Assembly: GCA_023138735.1 (NCBI GenBank)
Contig: JAGLOY010000081.1
Location: forward strand, 1 to 49,590
Length of the DNA: 49,590 nt
Source of the DNA: Candidatus Aegiribacteria sp.
Lineage (GTDB): Bacteria; Fermentibacterota; Fermentibacteria; Fermentibacterales; JCC-6
Direction of reading: 5' to 3'
In this document: positions 17,300-26,321 of the stretch, one piece after another
How positions within the stretch are numbered: the first letter of the stretch is position 1
Layout of the letters: each line of letters starts with the position of its first letter
Notes under the pieces: model-generated
What the model saw: the letters and a program-made list of their open reading frames with translations, nothing else
What the model was told of the DNA's origin: nothing
Database searches by the model: none
Position numbers and translations under genes: made by a program

Positions 17300-17920
17300 A
17301 TGCTGGGCCGATACAGTGGTAAAGGAAGAAGCAAGTACGACTGTCTTGTTCCCTTCAGCGGTGGAAAAGATTCAACTTACACTCTCTGGCTCCTGAAGAA
17401 TAAATATGGGATGAATCCGCTTGCGTTCAATGTGGACAACGGATTCGCTGAGGAAGGTGCTCAGCAGTTCATCAGAGAATGCACCGGAAAACTGGGTGTT
17501 GATCTGTATACCTACAGCCCTTCAAAGGAGTTCATTAAAAGAGTCTACTCACATGCAATGCACAGAACAGGTGAGTTCTGTACCGCCTGCGTTGTGCTTA
17601 TTCCCACGGCAATTTTCAGGGCTGCCGACATTCATGGAATAAGACTTATCGCCGGAGGTTTCTGTGAAGCAACTGAGGCTCCACCTCCTGAATATGCCAA
17701 CATGGTCAGGGCAGGATTTCTCAGTCGGCGAGAAGCTATGGATTTGCTGGAGGAGCGGGAAGCCGGCCACCCTCCGGAAGGCTTCTTTGATTTTATGGAC
17801 TCAATCGGCTGCAAGCACTCCATCCTTGAAGAAACTGAAGGCAGGAGTACCTTTGATTTTCCCGCGAGGAGGAATAGGATCAGAAAAACTGCCATCAGAA
17901 TACGGGAAATGCTGCCGTGA
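17300..17920 (+). CDS. PP-loop ATPase domain, N-acetyl-sugar amidotransferase-like (3' part of the split gene)
   Basis: This is an adenylating PP-loop enzyme domain. LVPFSGGKDSTYTLWLL is the ATP-pyrophosphatase loop, followed by NVDNGF and the CTAC motif in GEFCTACVVLIP. In the WbpG/PseA family this domain transfers ammonia to a carboxyl or acetamido group of a nucleotide sugar, usually with a HisH/HisF-like partner, which I do not see here. The ATG at 17300 is the first after the in-frame TAG but has no Shine-Dalgarno site, so independent translation would be weak. Together with the upstream part the product would be 258 residues with one unknown residue at position 47. The domain itself shows no further defects. 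Confidence 0.6.
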   Translation: MLGRYSGKGRSKYDCLVPFSGGKDSTYTLWLLKNKYGMNPLAFNVDNGFAEEGAQQFIRECTGKLGVDLYTYSPSKEFIKRVYSHAMHRTGEFCTACVVLIPTAIFRAADIHGIRLIAGGFCEATEAPPPEYANMVRAGFLSRREAMDLLEEREAGHPPEGFFDFMDSIGCKHSILEETEGRSTFDFPARRNRIRKTAIRIREMLP

Positions 17921-17937
17921 TCAAATTACTTCTGAAA

Positions 17938-20580
17938 TCAGATTTCTCCGGTCTCAAAGGCGGTTTTTAGTTGACGGGCGATTAAGACAGCATCAGGGCA
18001 ATAGTTTTCCAGATAGTCAATCTCACTGTTGAGTACCCGGGCTATTATCCATCGCGCCTCTTCTTCCCCATGTGTTTCTGCAAGTTCAGTATACTGATTG
18101 TGCAGCTGGAGAAGGGCAGCGGTAGCGATGAAATCAGTGTTTGCCCCCCGCGAAGTCATGGCCAGACTGTTCAGAATAAAATAAGCCGCTATCTGAAATT
18201 CAGGTGATTCTGCACCGGATACCTGGAGCAGCCGCGCAGTCTCACCCTCAGGTGCGAGCTGGCCGGTTGCAGATACAAACGCTGTGGAGGCAAGGGGCCC
18301 GCCGTTGCGCAACCAGAAATTCATCACGTTCGGGGAAGGCTGGTTCGCATAACAATTGCCGAAACAGTTCATAACCTTCATACCGTAGAGATCAATATCG
18401 CAAGTGAACTTGAAGTATTCCTGAAGCCTTGGAACATGCTCCGGGCCGCCTTCAGCAGCTGAGATACTGGCTGCTGCAAGAAAGATCTCTCCCGCTCCGG
18501 GGTAATGAGCGACCAGTGGTGAACATGGTTCGGCGAGGACAATGGCGTACTCGTAAGCCATTTCCTCAAATTCGGTGTTCCCGTTCCGCGCCGCCATCAG
18601 AGATAGTACCGCCCTGTGATATGCGGCATACGCTTCCCCGGATGAGAGCACTTCCAGACAATTCTGCTCAAGTCCGTCGAAATCACCTCTACTGTACCTT
18701 TCAAGGAGCTGATATCCTTCCACTGCCAGTTCCAGTTCGTTCTCTATGGAGCTCATTATACTGTTTCTCAGAGGATCACCGCACGGAGTCAGTATTGAAT
18801 CCGTTGCATGTCTCATACAGTCCACCATGTCGGGAGCATGATTGGCAGCCAGAGCAAATGTGGTGAGAATGCTGGATTCCATGCGGCCAATGCGCATAGG
18901 TACATTTTCAGCATCTGAATCGCACTGATGAAGCTCAACAAGAACTTCGGAAAAGACGATGTTCATGAATTCAAATGACTTCCCCGGTGATACAAGAGGA
19001 GTGATGCTGTATCCGGCATCCAGACAGAAATCCTCCATGTCGTGCCGGTGTCTGTACAGATATATCACGTCGTCCATTGCACTGTCGAACATACCCAGGC
19101 TGATGAAGGCGTTAACTCTATTCACACGCATCCATGCAAAATCTTCAGCTCTGACTGAGAGGGAATCGTAAGCTGCAAGCTGTTTTTCCACCAGGTCAGC
19201 CACAATCTGACGATCTTCTGCAGCTGCAGCTTCCTGTCCATAAGTATTCCCGAGGGTATACCAGCTGCCCAGTTCCCAGGAATTGAATCGGAGGGATTCC
19301 AGGCAGAATTCCCGGGCAGTTTCTGCGGATTCACCATTTGCCAGAGCTGTCATGGCGGAATCCAGGTAAATGGATGAACGTGTCATTCTGTACGCTTTGT
19401 AAACTCCCGGCAGGAGAAGCAGGAGTCCTGCAGCCAGGGGCAGAATAGCTGTCCAGCGGGGAAGCTTTTTCGAACCGCCATGCTGCCCCTCTGGGAGCAT
19501 GGACATGAGGATCGTAAGAAAGTAGACCGAGGTGGTCCATCTGAGGGCCACCGATGTAAATCCTTCCAGCAGAAGTACGGAGACGCCTGTTATCACGCCC
19601 CATTCGGTAAGAGAGACTTTTCTGCTTTTCAGGGCTCTGGTAAGCAGGAGAGTGATCAATACAGACCAGAGCAGAAATCCGATCAGTCCATTTTCTGCAA
19701 GTATTTCAAGAGGCTCACTGTGAGCGTGGGCGGTGTTGACTGAAACTCCTCGGAGTGCGAAGTCAGAAGGCCTGAACCGGGGGAACAGAAGCTGGAATGA
19801 GCCGTTACCCCAGCCGAAGACAGGCTTCCCAAAGAACATGTCGGACGAGCCTTCCCAGATAACCTGCCTGACTCCGGCTGTGTCACCGAAGGCGGGTGCT
19901 GGAAGTTCCTGCAGGAACACCATTACCAGCACAACTGCGAAGAAAAGAATCAGAATCAGCTTCAGGAGCTCTGGTTTCCAACGGATGAAAAGCACTGCGG
20001 CAGTTGCCCCGACGAGTGCAAGAATGTTGCTTCGTGTTCCGCTCATTATAAGTGCTGACGTGCATAAGAGAAGGAACAGAACAAGCAGTGATACTCTTTT
20101 CCAGCCTTTTCCCAGCAGGAATGCAAAGCCCACAGGAAGAAGCCCGGCGGCAAAACTCCCCAGAAGATTCGCATTGCCGAAGACACCTGCCAGCCTGCGC
20201 CCGGATGCAGGCATGAGGATCGATACAAGGATGGCGAGGCTTCCTCCTGCAATGAGGGGGATCAGAATTTTCTCTCTGCTTATACGGAAGACTCGGAGAG
20301 AGATGAATATTCCGATTGCTGAGGAAACGAGTAAAATCCGTGTTATACCTGAATTAGAGGGAGCGTATTGATGAAGAAGGGTCATTGCAGGAATAAGCAA
20401 AAGCAGTGTAATGGGGAGGCTGCCTGGAAGAGCAGTATCCTTTATCATTTTAAGACCAAGAAGAACAAGAAGCAGCCCTGCGGACAGTGTGAACACAAGA
20501 AGTTTGATCAGTGTGGAATTATGACTGTCCGGGATGACTGCCAGAGGAACTGCAATGGCCATCAACCAGATGACGGCCAT
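17938..20580 (-). CDS. O-antigen ligase-like membrane protein with a large C-terminal helical region
   Basis: The first 390 residues or so hold about 11-12 membrane segments and the Wzy/WaaL-type signature loop with GWGNGSFQLLFPRFRP and TAHAHSEPLEILAENG. Such enzymes join or polymerise lipid-linked glycans at the outer face of the inner membrane. The remaining 490 residues are soluble and helix-rich, resembling TPR-type repeats (NGESAETAREFCLESLRFN is one unit). They probably sit in the periplasm and may bind a partner or glycan. The full length of 880 is about double a plain ligase. It lies 32 bp after the Asp-box gene, on the same strand. The substrate is unknown. Confidence 0.78.
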   Translation of the reverse strand: MAVIWLMAIAVPLAVIPDSHNSTLIKLLVFTLSAGLLLVLLGLKMIKDTALPGSLPITLLLLIPAMTLLHQYAPSNSGITRILLVSSAIGIFISLRVFRISREKILIPLIAGGSLAILVSILMPASGRRLAGVFGNANLLGSFAAGLLPVGFAFLLGKGWKRVSLLVLFLLLCTSALIMSGTRSNILALVGATAAVLFIRWKPELLKLILILFFAVVLVMVFLQELPAPAFGDTAGVRQVIWEGSSDMFFGKPVFGWGNGSFQLLFPRFRPSDFALRGVSVNTAHAHSEPLEILAENGLIGFLLWSVLITLLLTRALKSRKVSLTEWGVITGVSVLLLEGFTSVALRWTTSVYFLTILMSMLPEGQHGGSKKLPRWTAILPLAAGLLLLLPGVYKAYRMTRSSIYLDSAMTALANGESAETAREFCLESLRFNSWELGSWYTLGNTYGQEAAAAEDRQIVADLVEKQLAAYDSLSVRAEDFAWMRVNRVNAFISLGMFDSAMDDVIYLYRHRHDMEDFCLDAGYSITPLVSPGKSFEFMNIVFSEVLVELHQCDSDAENVPMRIGRMESSILTTFALAANHAPDMVDCMRHATDSILTPCGDPLRNSIMSSIENELELAVEGYQLLERYSRGDFDGLEQNCLEVLSSGEAYAAYHRAVLSLMAARNGNTEFEEMAYEYAIVLAEPCSPLVAHYPGAGEIFLAAASISAAEGGPEHVPRLQEYFKFTCDIDLYGMKVMNCFGNCYANQPSPNVMNFWLRNGGPLASTAFVSATGQLAPEGETARLLQVSGAESPEFQIAAYFILNSLAMTSRGANTDFIATAALLQLHNQYTELAETHGEEEARWIIARVLNSEIDYLENYCPDAVLIARQLKTAFETGEI

Positions 20581-20612
20581 CGGCAGTTTTTCAGTAATAC
20601 TTCTGCTCTGTA

Positions 20613-22736
20613 TCAGGGTATCCTGATCAGGGGCTTCATCTCCGTAATACCTCCGGCATTCAGTCTCAGATAGTAAATACCAGGAGGAAGAACGGTACCG
20701 TTAACATTGAAACTATGATCTCCTCCGGAAAGGTTCCCTGTATATAGAGTCTGAACTTTGCGTCCGGCCAGGTCGTACATATCCAGAGCAACATGACATT
20801 CCGCAGGTAGAGTGAAGGAGACAGTTGAATATGTGGTGAAGGGGTTCGGACTGCTGAAAATCATATTTCCGGGAGTTGTGGGAATCGAATGGTCGGGCTC
20901 CGTAATACCTGTGGTATTGTCTGCGAAACTGAGTATTCTGCCTGCCCAGCCGCATCCCCAGCCGTTATTCACATCGATGAACGAGAAATGTTGAACGAAT
21001 GGGCCCAGGGGATCCGTCAAGCTGTATATGGTTTCTCCACCATCGGTAGTTACATCGATACCATTCCCGGCGAAATAACCGTGAAGACCGTCATCAGCAA
21101 ACCATACATCGCTGTAATCATTACCTGTTTCAGATATTATCTCCCAGGTGTTGCCAGTATCGAAAGTGCGACACACCCTGCCGTTCCACCCCGTTGCCCA
21201 TACGGTATCGGAATTCAAGGGGAAGAGCGCATAAAAGGTGTTAGGCATCGGACTGGGCTGCTCCGACCAGGAATCGCTGGCGAAGTCGAAACATACTATC
21301 TTCCCGTTGTGACCCACAATCCAGCCCCGGTCATCATCCCCGAAACGTACCCGCGTAAAGTTATAGGAAAAACCGGTCTTCTCCGTCCAGCTGTCTCCTC
21401 CGTCAGTTGTGCAGAGTATCTGACCACCATTACCTGCAGCTACACCACAATCCGTGCTGGCGAAATCAAGAGAATTCATACCTTCAATAGATTCACTCGA
21501 GGGTGTTATATCCTGCCAGCTGAAACCTCCGTCGGTGGTTCTGAATATCACGCCCGTTGAATCCCAACCACATACATATCCAATCGAGTTATCAGGGAAG
21601 CAGATATCCTTGAAGTTGTAATTATTACCAAGGCTCTGATTTGTCCAGCTTCCTCCACCATCAGAGGAGTTCATTATCACCCCATCATCTCCACAGGCCC
21701 ATATAATGTACTCATTGCAGTGAAAAATACTGTTTAGAGTACTGAGAGTTATATGGGATGAAAGCTGTTCCCATTCCCCTGAGACACTTCTGCCGAAAAT
21801 GAGACCGAAATAGGTTCCAGTAAAGGTTTTCAAGGCTCCTGTAACGGAAACGGAGGTATGGAAAACATTATAGAGACACGGAAATTCCAGGGGAGTGTAT
21901 TCGTATTGCCAGTCAGTTCCACCATTCTCGGTTATGACAATGCCAAGTTCAGCTGCTGCAGCTCCAAAGCTGCTTCCGGAAAAATCCACTTCACGGAAAT
22001 GATCGTTGTTAAGGTAGAATTGCTCCTGCCAGGAAGATCCTCCATCGGCTGTTCCTATTATGCGATCCTTACCGGCTGTCCAGCCGGTAAGGTAATCGCT
22101 GAAATGGACGGTCTTAAAATCTGTGGTAAAACCCGTGCTAACTTCAATCCAGAAGGCTCCGCCTGTCTCTGTGTACAGCATCGAACCATAGTCATCTGTG
22201 GTCCAGCCGACGGAAGAATCGATAAATGACACATCCCAGATTTGAGCACCGGTACCGCTCCCCTGAGGATACCACGAAGCGCCACCATCAGGAGTTCTCA
22301 TTATTGTTCCACCGTCTCCTGTGACAGTACCGTAGTTTTCATTCGAAAATTCAATTGAATGGAGAATGTATGTGGTGGGGAACGACTCCATCCATGTCTC
22401 ACCGCCGTTTAGAGTCCTGATTATCAGCCCGTCTTCTCCACATGCCCAGCCTAGATCTTCATTGAGAAAGAAAACGCAATTGAGAGATCCCCCAGCCATA
22501 TAACAGAGTTCCCATCCAGAGCCGCCATCCTCGGTTCTGAAAACTTCACCAAGATCGGTGGATATCCATCCCCTATTATCATCAATGAAATGAATACTAC
22601 TTATTGTAGCTCCTGTTGGGGTTGGATGCTGCCAGAGCCAGGATGATTCCGCCATGGCAGGAACCGAACAAAAAAGCGCTGCAGAAAACAGCGCAGCACA
22701 TCTGGCTGAATATTTAATAAACACAGAAATCTCCAT
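20613..22736 (-). CDS. Secreted Asp-box (YCF48/BNR-like) propeller protein with sorting domain
   Basis: A signal peptide (cleavage probably after AMAE) is followed by about eleven Asp-box turns such as TEDGGSGW, TLNGGETW, TPDGGASW, TADGGSSW, SSDGGGSW, TTDGGFSW and TTDGGDSW, spaced about 40-50 residues apart. This pattern builds beta-propellers like photosystem II assembly factor YCF48 and sialidases; there are no catalytic sialidase residues that I can recognise. The last 80 residues are a type IX-like sorting domain (FSSPNPFTTYSTVSFTLP, YDLAGRKVQTLYTG, LPPGIYYLRLNAG). It is therefore predicted to be exported to the cell surface. Its role is unknown. Confidence 0.85.
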   Translation of the reverse strand: MEISVFIKYSARCAALFSAALFCSVPAMAESSWLWQHPTPTGATISSIHFIDDNRGWISTDLGEVFRTEDGGSGWELCYMAGGSLNCVFFLNEDLGWACGEDGLIIRTLNGGETWMESFPTTYILHSIEFSNENYGTVTGDGGTIMRTPDGGASWYPQGSGTGAQIWDVSFIDSSVGWTTDDYGSMLYTETGGAFWIEVSTGFTTDFKTVHFSDYLTGWTAGKDRIIGTADGGSSWQEQFYLNNDHFREVDFSGSSFGAAAAELGIVITENGGTDWQYEYTPLEFPCLYNVFHTSVSVTGALKTFTGTYFGLIFGRSVSGEWEQLSSHITLSTLNSIFHCNEYIIWACGDDGVIMNSSDGGGSWTNQSLGNNYNFKDICFPDNSIGYVCGWDSTGVIFRTTDGGFSWQDITPSSESIEGMNSLDFASTDCGVAAGNGGQILCTTDGGDSWTEKTGFSYNFTRVRFGDDDRGWIVGHNGKIVCFDFASDSWSEQPSPMPNTFYALFPLNSDTVWATGWNGRVCRTFDTGNTWEIISETGNDYSDVWFADDGLHGYFAGNGIDVTTDGGETIYSLTDPLGPFVQHFSFIDVNNGWGCGWAGRILSFADNTTGITEPDHSIPTTPGNMIFSSPNPFTTYSTVSFTLPAECHVALDMYDLAGRKVQTLYTGNLSGGDHSFNVNGTVLPPGIYYLRLNAGGITEMKPLIRIP

Positions 22737-22750
22737 TTCGTAAATCCCAA

Positions 22751-22766
22751 TACGGTAAAAACCGTA
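22751..22766. promoter_or_regulatory. Short perfect inverted repeat between divergent genes
   Basis: TACGGT-AAAA-ACCGTA is a perfect 6-bp dyad, 15 bp from the start of the Asp-box gene and about 100 bp ahead of the radical SAM gene. The region after it is AT-rich (AAGATAATTAGATTAAT) and is a likely promoter zone. It is a possible operator. Confidence 0.35.
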
Positions 22767-22862
22767 AAATTAAGATAATTAGATTAATAACGGAGTGCAA
22801 TGATGGTGAATGTACTACGGACATGTATATTTTGTTGTAACTCGAGGAAGGAACAAGGATTA

Positions 22863-24293
22863 ATGAAAATTGCTCTCGTATACCCGCGGTGGAACTGGAT
22901 CGAGTACAATGGCCTGGCAGAACCACTCGGGCTTCTGCAGCTGGTTAGTGCTCTGCGTAGCGGGGGACACGATGTTACCTTCCTTGATTACTCCTTCTGT
23001 CGATCTCTTGATGAACTGGATGAAATGGTAAAGGGTGCCGGGATGATCGGGGTTGCCGTCTCTTCAGCAGCAACACTCGGAAGCGCTGCCACAGTCACTG
23101 CTCATCTCCATACAGTCAATCCTGATGCTGTGTTCCTGGCAGGTGGTGCTTACCCCAGTATTTTTCCCGAGCACACCTTGAACGAAATCCCTGTGGATTA
23201 TGTGCTGGTGGGTGAGGCGGAGGAATCAATCCTTGAACTGGCAGACTCTTTGGAAACCGGAGCCGACACCTCTTCCATCCTGAACCTGGTTTTCAGAGAT
23301 AGAAGCGGTGATGTTGTTGCGAATTCACGAAGACCGGTTCCATCAAACCTGGATGAACTCTCTTTTCCGGCAAGGGATGTTGTTGACTACGATGCATATC
23401 TGCAGAACGGCATGTACGAGTTCGGAGTTATCACATCACGCGGATGTCCCTTCAATTGCCTTTACTGTAAACCCAGTACCGACAGGATATTCGGAGGAGG
23501 AATACGCTTCAGGAGTCCACAAAACGTTGTTGAAGAGCTGACAGAACTTGCTCGACTTCGCGGAACGAACAGTCTTCCCGTGTTCTTTAAAGACGATACA
23601 ATCACACTTCATCCGACAGAGTGGTTTGAGGAGTTCCGGGACAGATTGAGCAGTAACGATTTGAAACTGAAGTGGCATTGTGCCACCAGAGTGGATACCG
23701 TTTCGCGGAGTAAGCTGAAGGTCATGGCATGCAGCGGGTGCCATTGCATTTCTTACGGAGTTGAAAGTGGAAGTCAGAGGATTCTGGACTTCTACAGAAA
23801 AGGTACTACTCCTGCACAGGCGGCGCTGGCTTTCCAGTGGAGCCGCGAGTTCGGCATTGAAGCAACGGCGATGCTGATGATAGGATGCCCCATGGAGAAA
23901 GAGGAAGATCTTGAAGCCACTTATTCTCTTCTGAGGAAATTGAAGCCGGATGATATAGTGGTTTACTTTTCCACAGCGATTCCAGGTAGAGATATTCATG
24001 ATTGGGCCGAGAAGAAGGGTTACCTTATAAATGACGCAAACCCGGAACTCTTCGACCCGGCAAGAAATAGAGCTTTGGAGGTAATGAATATGCGTCTGCC
24101 TTATCTTCAGATTGAAGATGTTGTTCATTGGAAGCACAGGATCGAGAGATACAGAAGCTGGAGAAAAGTCACAAGCATAGATAATATTCGCAAATGGTTA
24201 ACGGACCTTGTACATGACCCGGCTACCGGAGCCAGGAATGCGAGGCTGGTCCTGAAGGGATTCAGCGGCAGCAGAGACAGGCCGAATGAGTGA
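22863..24293 (+). CDS. B12-binding-domain radical SAM protein
   Basis: The N-terminal 130 residues are a cobalamin-binding Rossmann domain (ALVYPRWNWIEYNGLAEPLGLLQLVSALR, then FLDYSF and VFLAGGAYPSIFPE). The radical SAM core follows, with the [4Fe-4S] Cys triad in SRGCPFNCLYCKP. Later blocks SYGVESGSQRILDFYRKGT and AMLMIGCPMEKEEDLEAT are typical. Members do methylations and C-C bond reactions in natural-product, lipid and glycan pathways. The ATG at 22863 with AAGGA a few bases ahead is preferred; an ATG at 22800 would add 21 residues without family support. It overlaps the next gene by 8 bp and heads a four-gene sugar module. Confidence 0.87.
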   Translation: MKIALVYPRWNWIEYNGLAEPLGLLQLVSALRSGGHDVTFLDYSFCRSLDELDEMVKGAGMIGVAVSSAATLGSAATVTAHLHTVNPDAVFLAGGAYPSIFPEHTLNEIPVDYVLVGEAEESILELADSLETGADTSSILNLVFRDRSGDVVANSRRPVPSNLDELSFPARDVVDYDAYLQNGMYEFGVITSRGCPFNCLYCKPSTDRIFGGGIRFRSPQNVVEELTELARLRGTNSLPVFFKDDTITLHPTEWFEEFRDRLSSNDLKLKWHCATRVDTVSRSKLKVMACSGCHCISYGVESGSQRILDFYRKGTTPAQAALAFQWSREFGIEATAMLMIGCPMEKEEDLEATYSLLRKLKPDDIVVYFSTAIPGRDIHDWAEKKGYLINDANPELFDPARNRALEVMNMRLPYLQIEDVVHWKHRIERYRSWRKVTSIDNIRKWLTDLVHDPATGARNARLVLKGFSGSRDRPNE

Positions 24294-25212
24294 TAGAGCC
24301 CTAATTGCAGCCATAAACTGGAACGGCAGAGATTTCATAACCGGGATGATTGACTCCCTTCTTCCGCAGATGAAAGAAACAGGCACCCGGCTGCTGGTCT
24401 TTGACAACGGGTCTTCCGATGGTTCTGCAGATCTTGTCGAGGATAAATACAGCGGCACTGGAATGGTCAGCGTTTTCCGAAATGCTGAAAATATCGGTTT
24501 CGGCAGAGCCGCCAACAGAATCATTGAAGATGCAGAATGTGCTGCGGTTGTTCTTGTAAACACAGATACTATTCTGCGACCCGTCTGCCTTGAGAATCTT
24601 CTGGTATCGCTGGAATCACGGTCTGATGTGGCTTTCGCCGGTCCGAGGCTGCTCTGGCCAGATGGGTGTCTGCAGTCTTCAATGCGTGATTTCCCCTTTC
24701 CCGGTAGACTTCTTCTTGAACACATTCCGGTGCTCCGGAGAAGTACAGCGAAATACTCTGCTCACGATAAAGGCAGATACGCAGACTGGCTTGTAGGTGC
24801 AATGATGGCGATAAGGGTTAAGGCTTTCAATGAAGTCGGTGGATTCGCCGAAGAATTCCTCTTCTTCCACGAAGAAACAGATCTGCTGTACCGTCTTGCA
24901 AAGACCGGATGGAAGGTCTGGTTCGAACCATCCGCAGAGGTATTCCATCTTGAGGGGGCTTCTTCTAGAATGAAGTATGGGAATCGTATTTATCTTCGTC
25001 ATATACCGGGAAAGCTACTGTTTCTTAGAAGACACGGAACGCGTCTTGATATCTTTCTGTTCAAAATTATGATGACACTCCTTCAAGCCGGGCGTATGAT
25101 CACAGGCAGGCTTTTCGGGAAACTCGCTGTGTCCGATGTCCGTTACACTGCATGCTATTGCCGGGAGGCAATTCGAATACTCTGGAGCAGCAGACAAGAG
25201 GTATCTTCATGA
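24286..25212 (+). CDS. GT2-family glycosyltransferase (rhamnosyltransferase-like)
   Basis: This is a GT-A fold inverting transferase of 308 residues. The start IAAINWNGRDFITGMIDSL is followed by DNGSSDGSADLVE, the donor-site NIGFGRAANRI, and the metal motif region LVNTDTIL. WLVGAMMAIRVKAFNEVGGFAEEFLFFHEETDLLYRLAKTGWKVWFEP is the classic WbbL-type acceptor block. It overlaps both neighbours by a few bases (8 bp before, 4 bp after), so the four genes form one translational unit. The sugar is not readable. Confidence 0.88.
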   Translation: MSDRALIAAINWNGRDFITGMIDSLLPQMKETGTRLLVFDNGSSDGSADLVEDKYSGTGMVSVFRNAENIGFGRAANRIIEDAECAAVVLVNTDTILRPVCLENLLVSLESRSDVAFAGPRLLWPDGCLQSSMRDFPFPGRLLLEHIPVLRRSTAKYSAHDKGRYADWLVGAMMAIRVKAFNEVGGFAEEFLFFHEETDLLYRLAKTGWKVWFEPSAEVFHLEGASSRMKYGNRIYLRHIPGKLLFLRRHGTRLDIFLFKIMMTLLQAGRMITGRLFGKLAVSDVRYTACYCREAIRILWSSRQEVSS

Positions 25213-26321
25213 TTCGCGTATTCAAACCTTCCTATGACAACCTTGAGCTTGAAGCTGTAGCTGAGATTCTGAAGTCGGGCTGGGTGGGTCTTGGCCCGAA
25301 AACTGCTGAATTTGAACGGGCTTTCGCCTCATTCTGCAATGTGGATCACTGCATCGGTCTGAACTCTGGAACTGCCGCTATCAGCATGGCTCTCAGACTG
25401 CTCGATATCGGAGCCGGTGACGAAGTTATCATACCAACGATGACTTTTGTTTCCGGTGCACACTGCGTGATCAACCGTGGAGCCACTCCGGTTTTCGTGG
25501 ATATTGACAGAGATACTCTGAATCTTGATCTGAATGATGTGAGAAACAAGATATCCTCAAGAACCCGGGCAATAATGCCTGTTCACTTCGGCGGCCGGCC
25601 GGTCAGGATGGATGAGCTTAAGGCTATCGCAGAAGACATCCCGATTATCGAGGATTGTGCGCATGCCGCCGGATCAAAGTACAGGGGACAGTCGGTGGGA
25701 AGTATCGGTGCAATCGGCTGCTTCAGCTTTCATGCGGTAAAGAACCTTGCCATGGGTGAAGGCGGCGCCATTGTCCTGAATGACGGAGAAATGGCGAAGC
25801 GGGCAAAAAAATTACGCTGGCTGGGCATCAACAGGGAAACCTGGGATCGAACCAACCTGGACAGATCCTACTGGTGGGAGTACTCAATTGATGAGATAGG
25901 TGTGAAGTCGCATATGGACGACATTCATGCGGCCATCGGTCTTGTACAGCTCCGGAAACTTGAGGAAGCAAATCAGCGAAGACGGGAGATAACACTCATC
26001 TACCGAAATGGACTTGGATCGATTGAACAGTTAGAGATGCCCCTGGAGGAAACCGATGATTTTGTGTCATCCTGGCATATTTTTGAGATAAAGGCTCAGC
26101 GGAGAGATGAACTTAATCTATTCCTCGACAGGAACGGGATCAGTACAGGTGTTCATTACAAACCCCTGCACCTCTACACATGTTACGGTTCTCAACCGGC
26201 TTTGCCGGTGGCAGAGGATGTGTTCAGAAGCATTCTGACACTTCCTCTTTACCCTGATCTCACAGATGAAGAAGTTGTGTATGTGATTAATACAATCCGA
26301 AAGTTCTACAATGACAGATAA
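25209..26321 (+). CDS. DegT/DnrJ/EryC1/StrS-type sugar aminotransferase
   Basis: This PLP enzyme aminates a nucleotide-bound keto sugar using glutamate. Features are SGWVGLGPKTAEFERAFA, NSGTAAISMALRLL, the cofactor Asp region PIIEDCAHAAGSKYRGQSVGSIG, and the PLP lysine in FSFHAVKNLAMGEGG. HMDDIHAAIGLVQLRKL and GISTGVHYKPLHLY complete the set. The ATG at 25209 overlaps the upstream stop (ATGA), and the conserved MIRVFKPSYD begins there. It is followed at once by a formyltransferase gene, which suggests that the amino group made here is then formylated. The product could be a 3- or 4-amino-deoxysugar such as Qui4N or Fuc3N types. Confidence 0.9.
   Translation: MIRVFKPSYDNLELEAVAEILKSGWVGLGPKTAEFERAFASFCNVDHCIGLNSGTAAISMALRLLDIGAGDEVIIPTMTFVSGAHCVINRGATPVFVDIDRDTLNLDLNDVRNKISSRTRAIMPVHFGGRPVRMDELKAIAEDIPIIEDCAHAAGSKYRGQSVGSIGAIGCFSFHAVKNLAMGEGGAIVLNDGEMAKRAKKLRWLGINRETWDRTNLDRSYWWEYSIDEIGVKSHMDDIHAAIGLVQLRKLEEANQRRREITLIYRNGLGSIEQLEMPLEETDDFVSSWHIFEIKAQRRDELNLFLDRNGISTGVHYKPLHLYTCYGSQPALPVAEDVFRSILTLPLYPDLTDEEVVYVINTIRKFYNDR

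Noticed and set aside
19733-20371. 212-residue plus-strand frame, and similar long frames at 20889-21560 (plus) and 23436-24137 (minus)
   Set aside because: They oppose clear genes (O-antigen ligase-like, Asp-box protein, radical SAM) and show low-complexity basic composition typical of antisense frames.
20613-22736. CRISPR-like or tandem DNA repeat in the Asp-box gene
   Set aside because: The repetition is at protein level (Asp-box motif every 40-50 residues) with varied codons and no constant spacer or repeat at DNA level.
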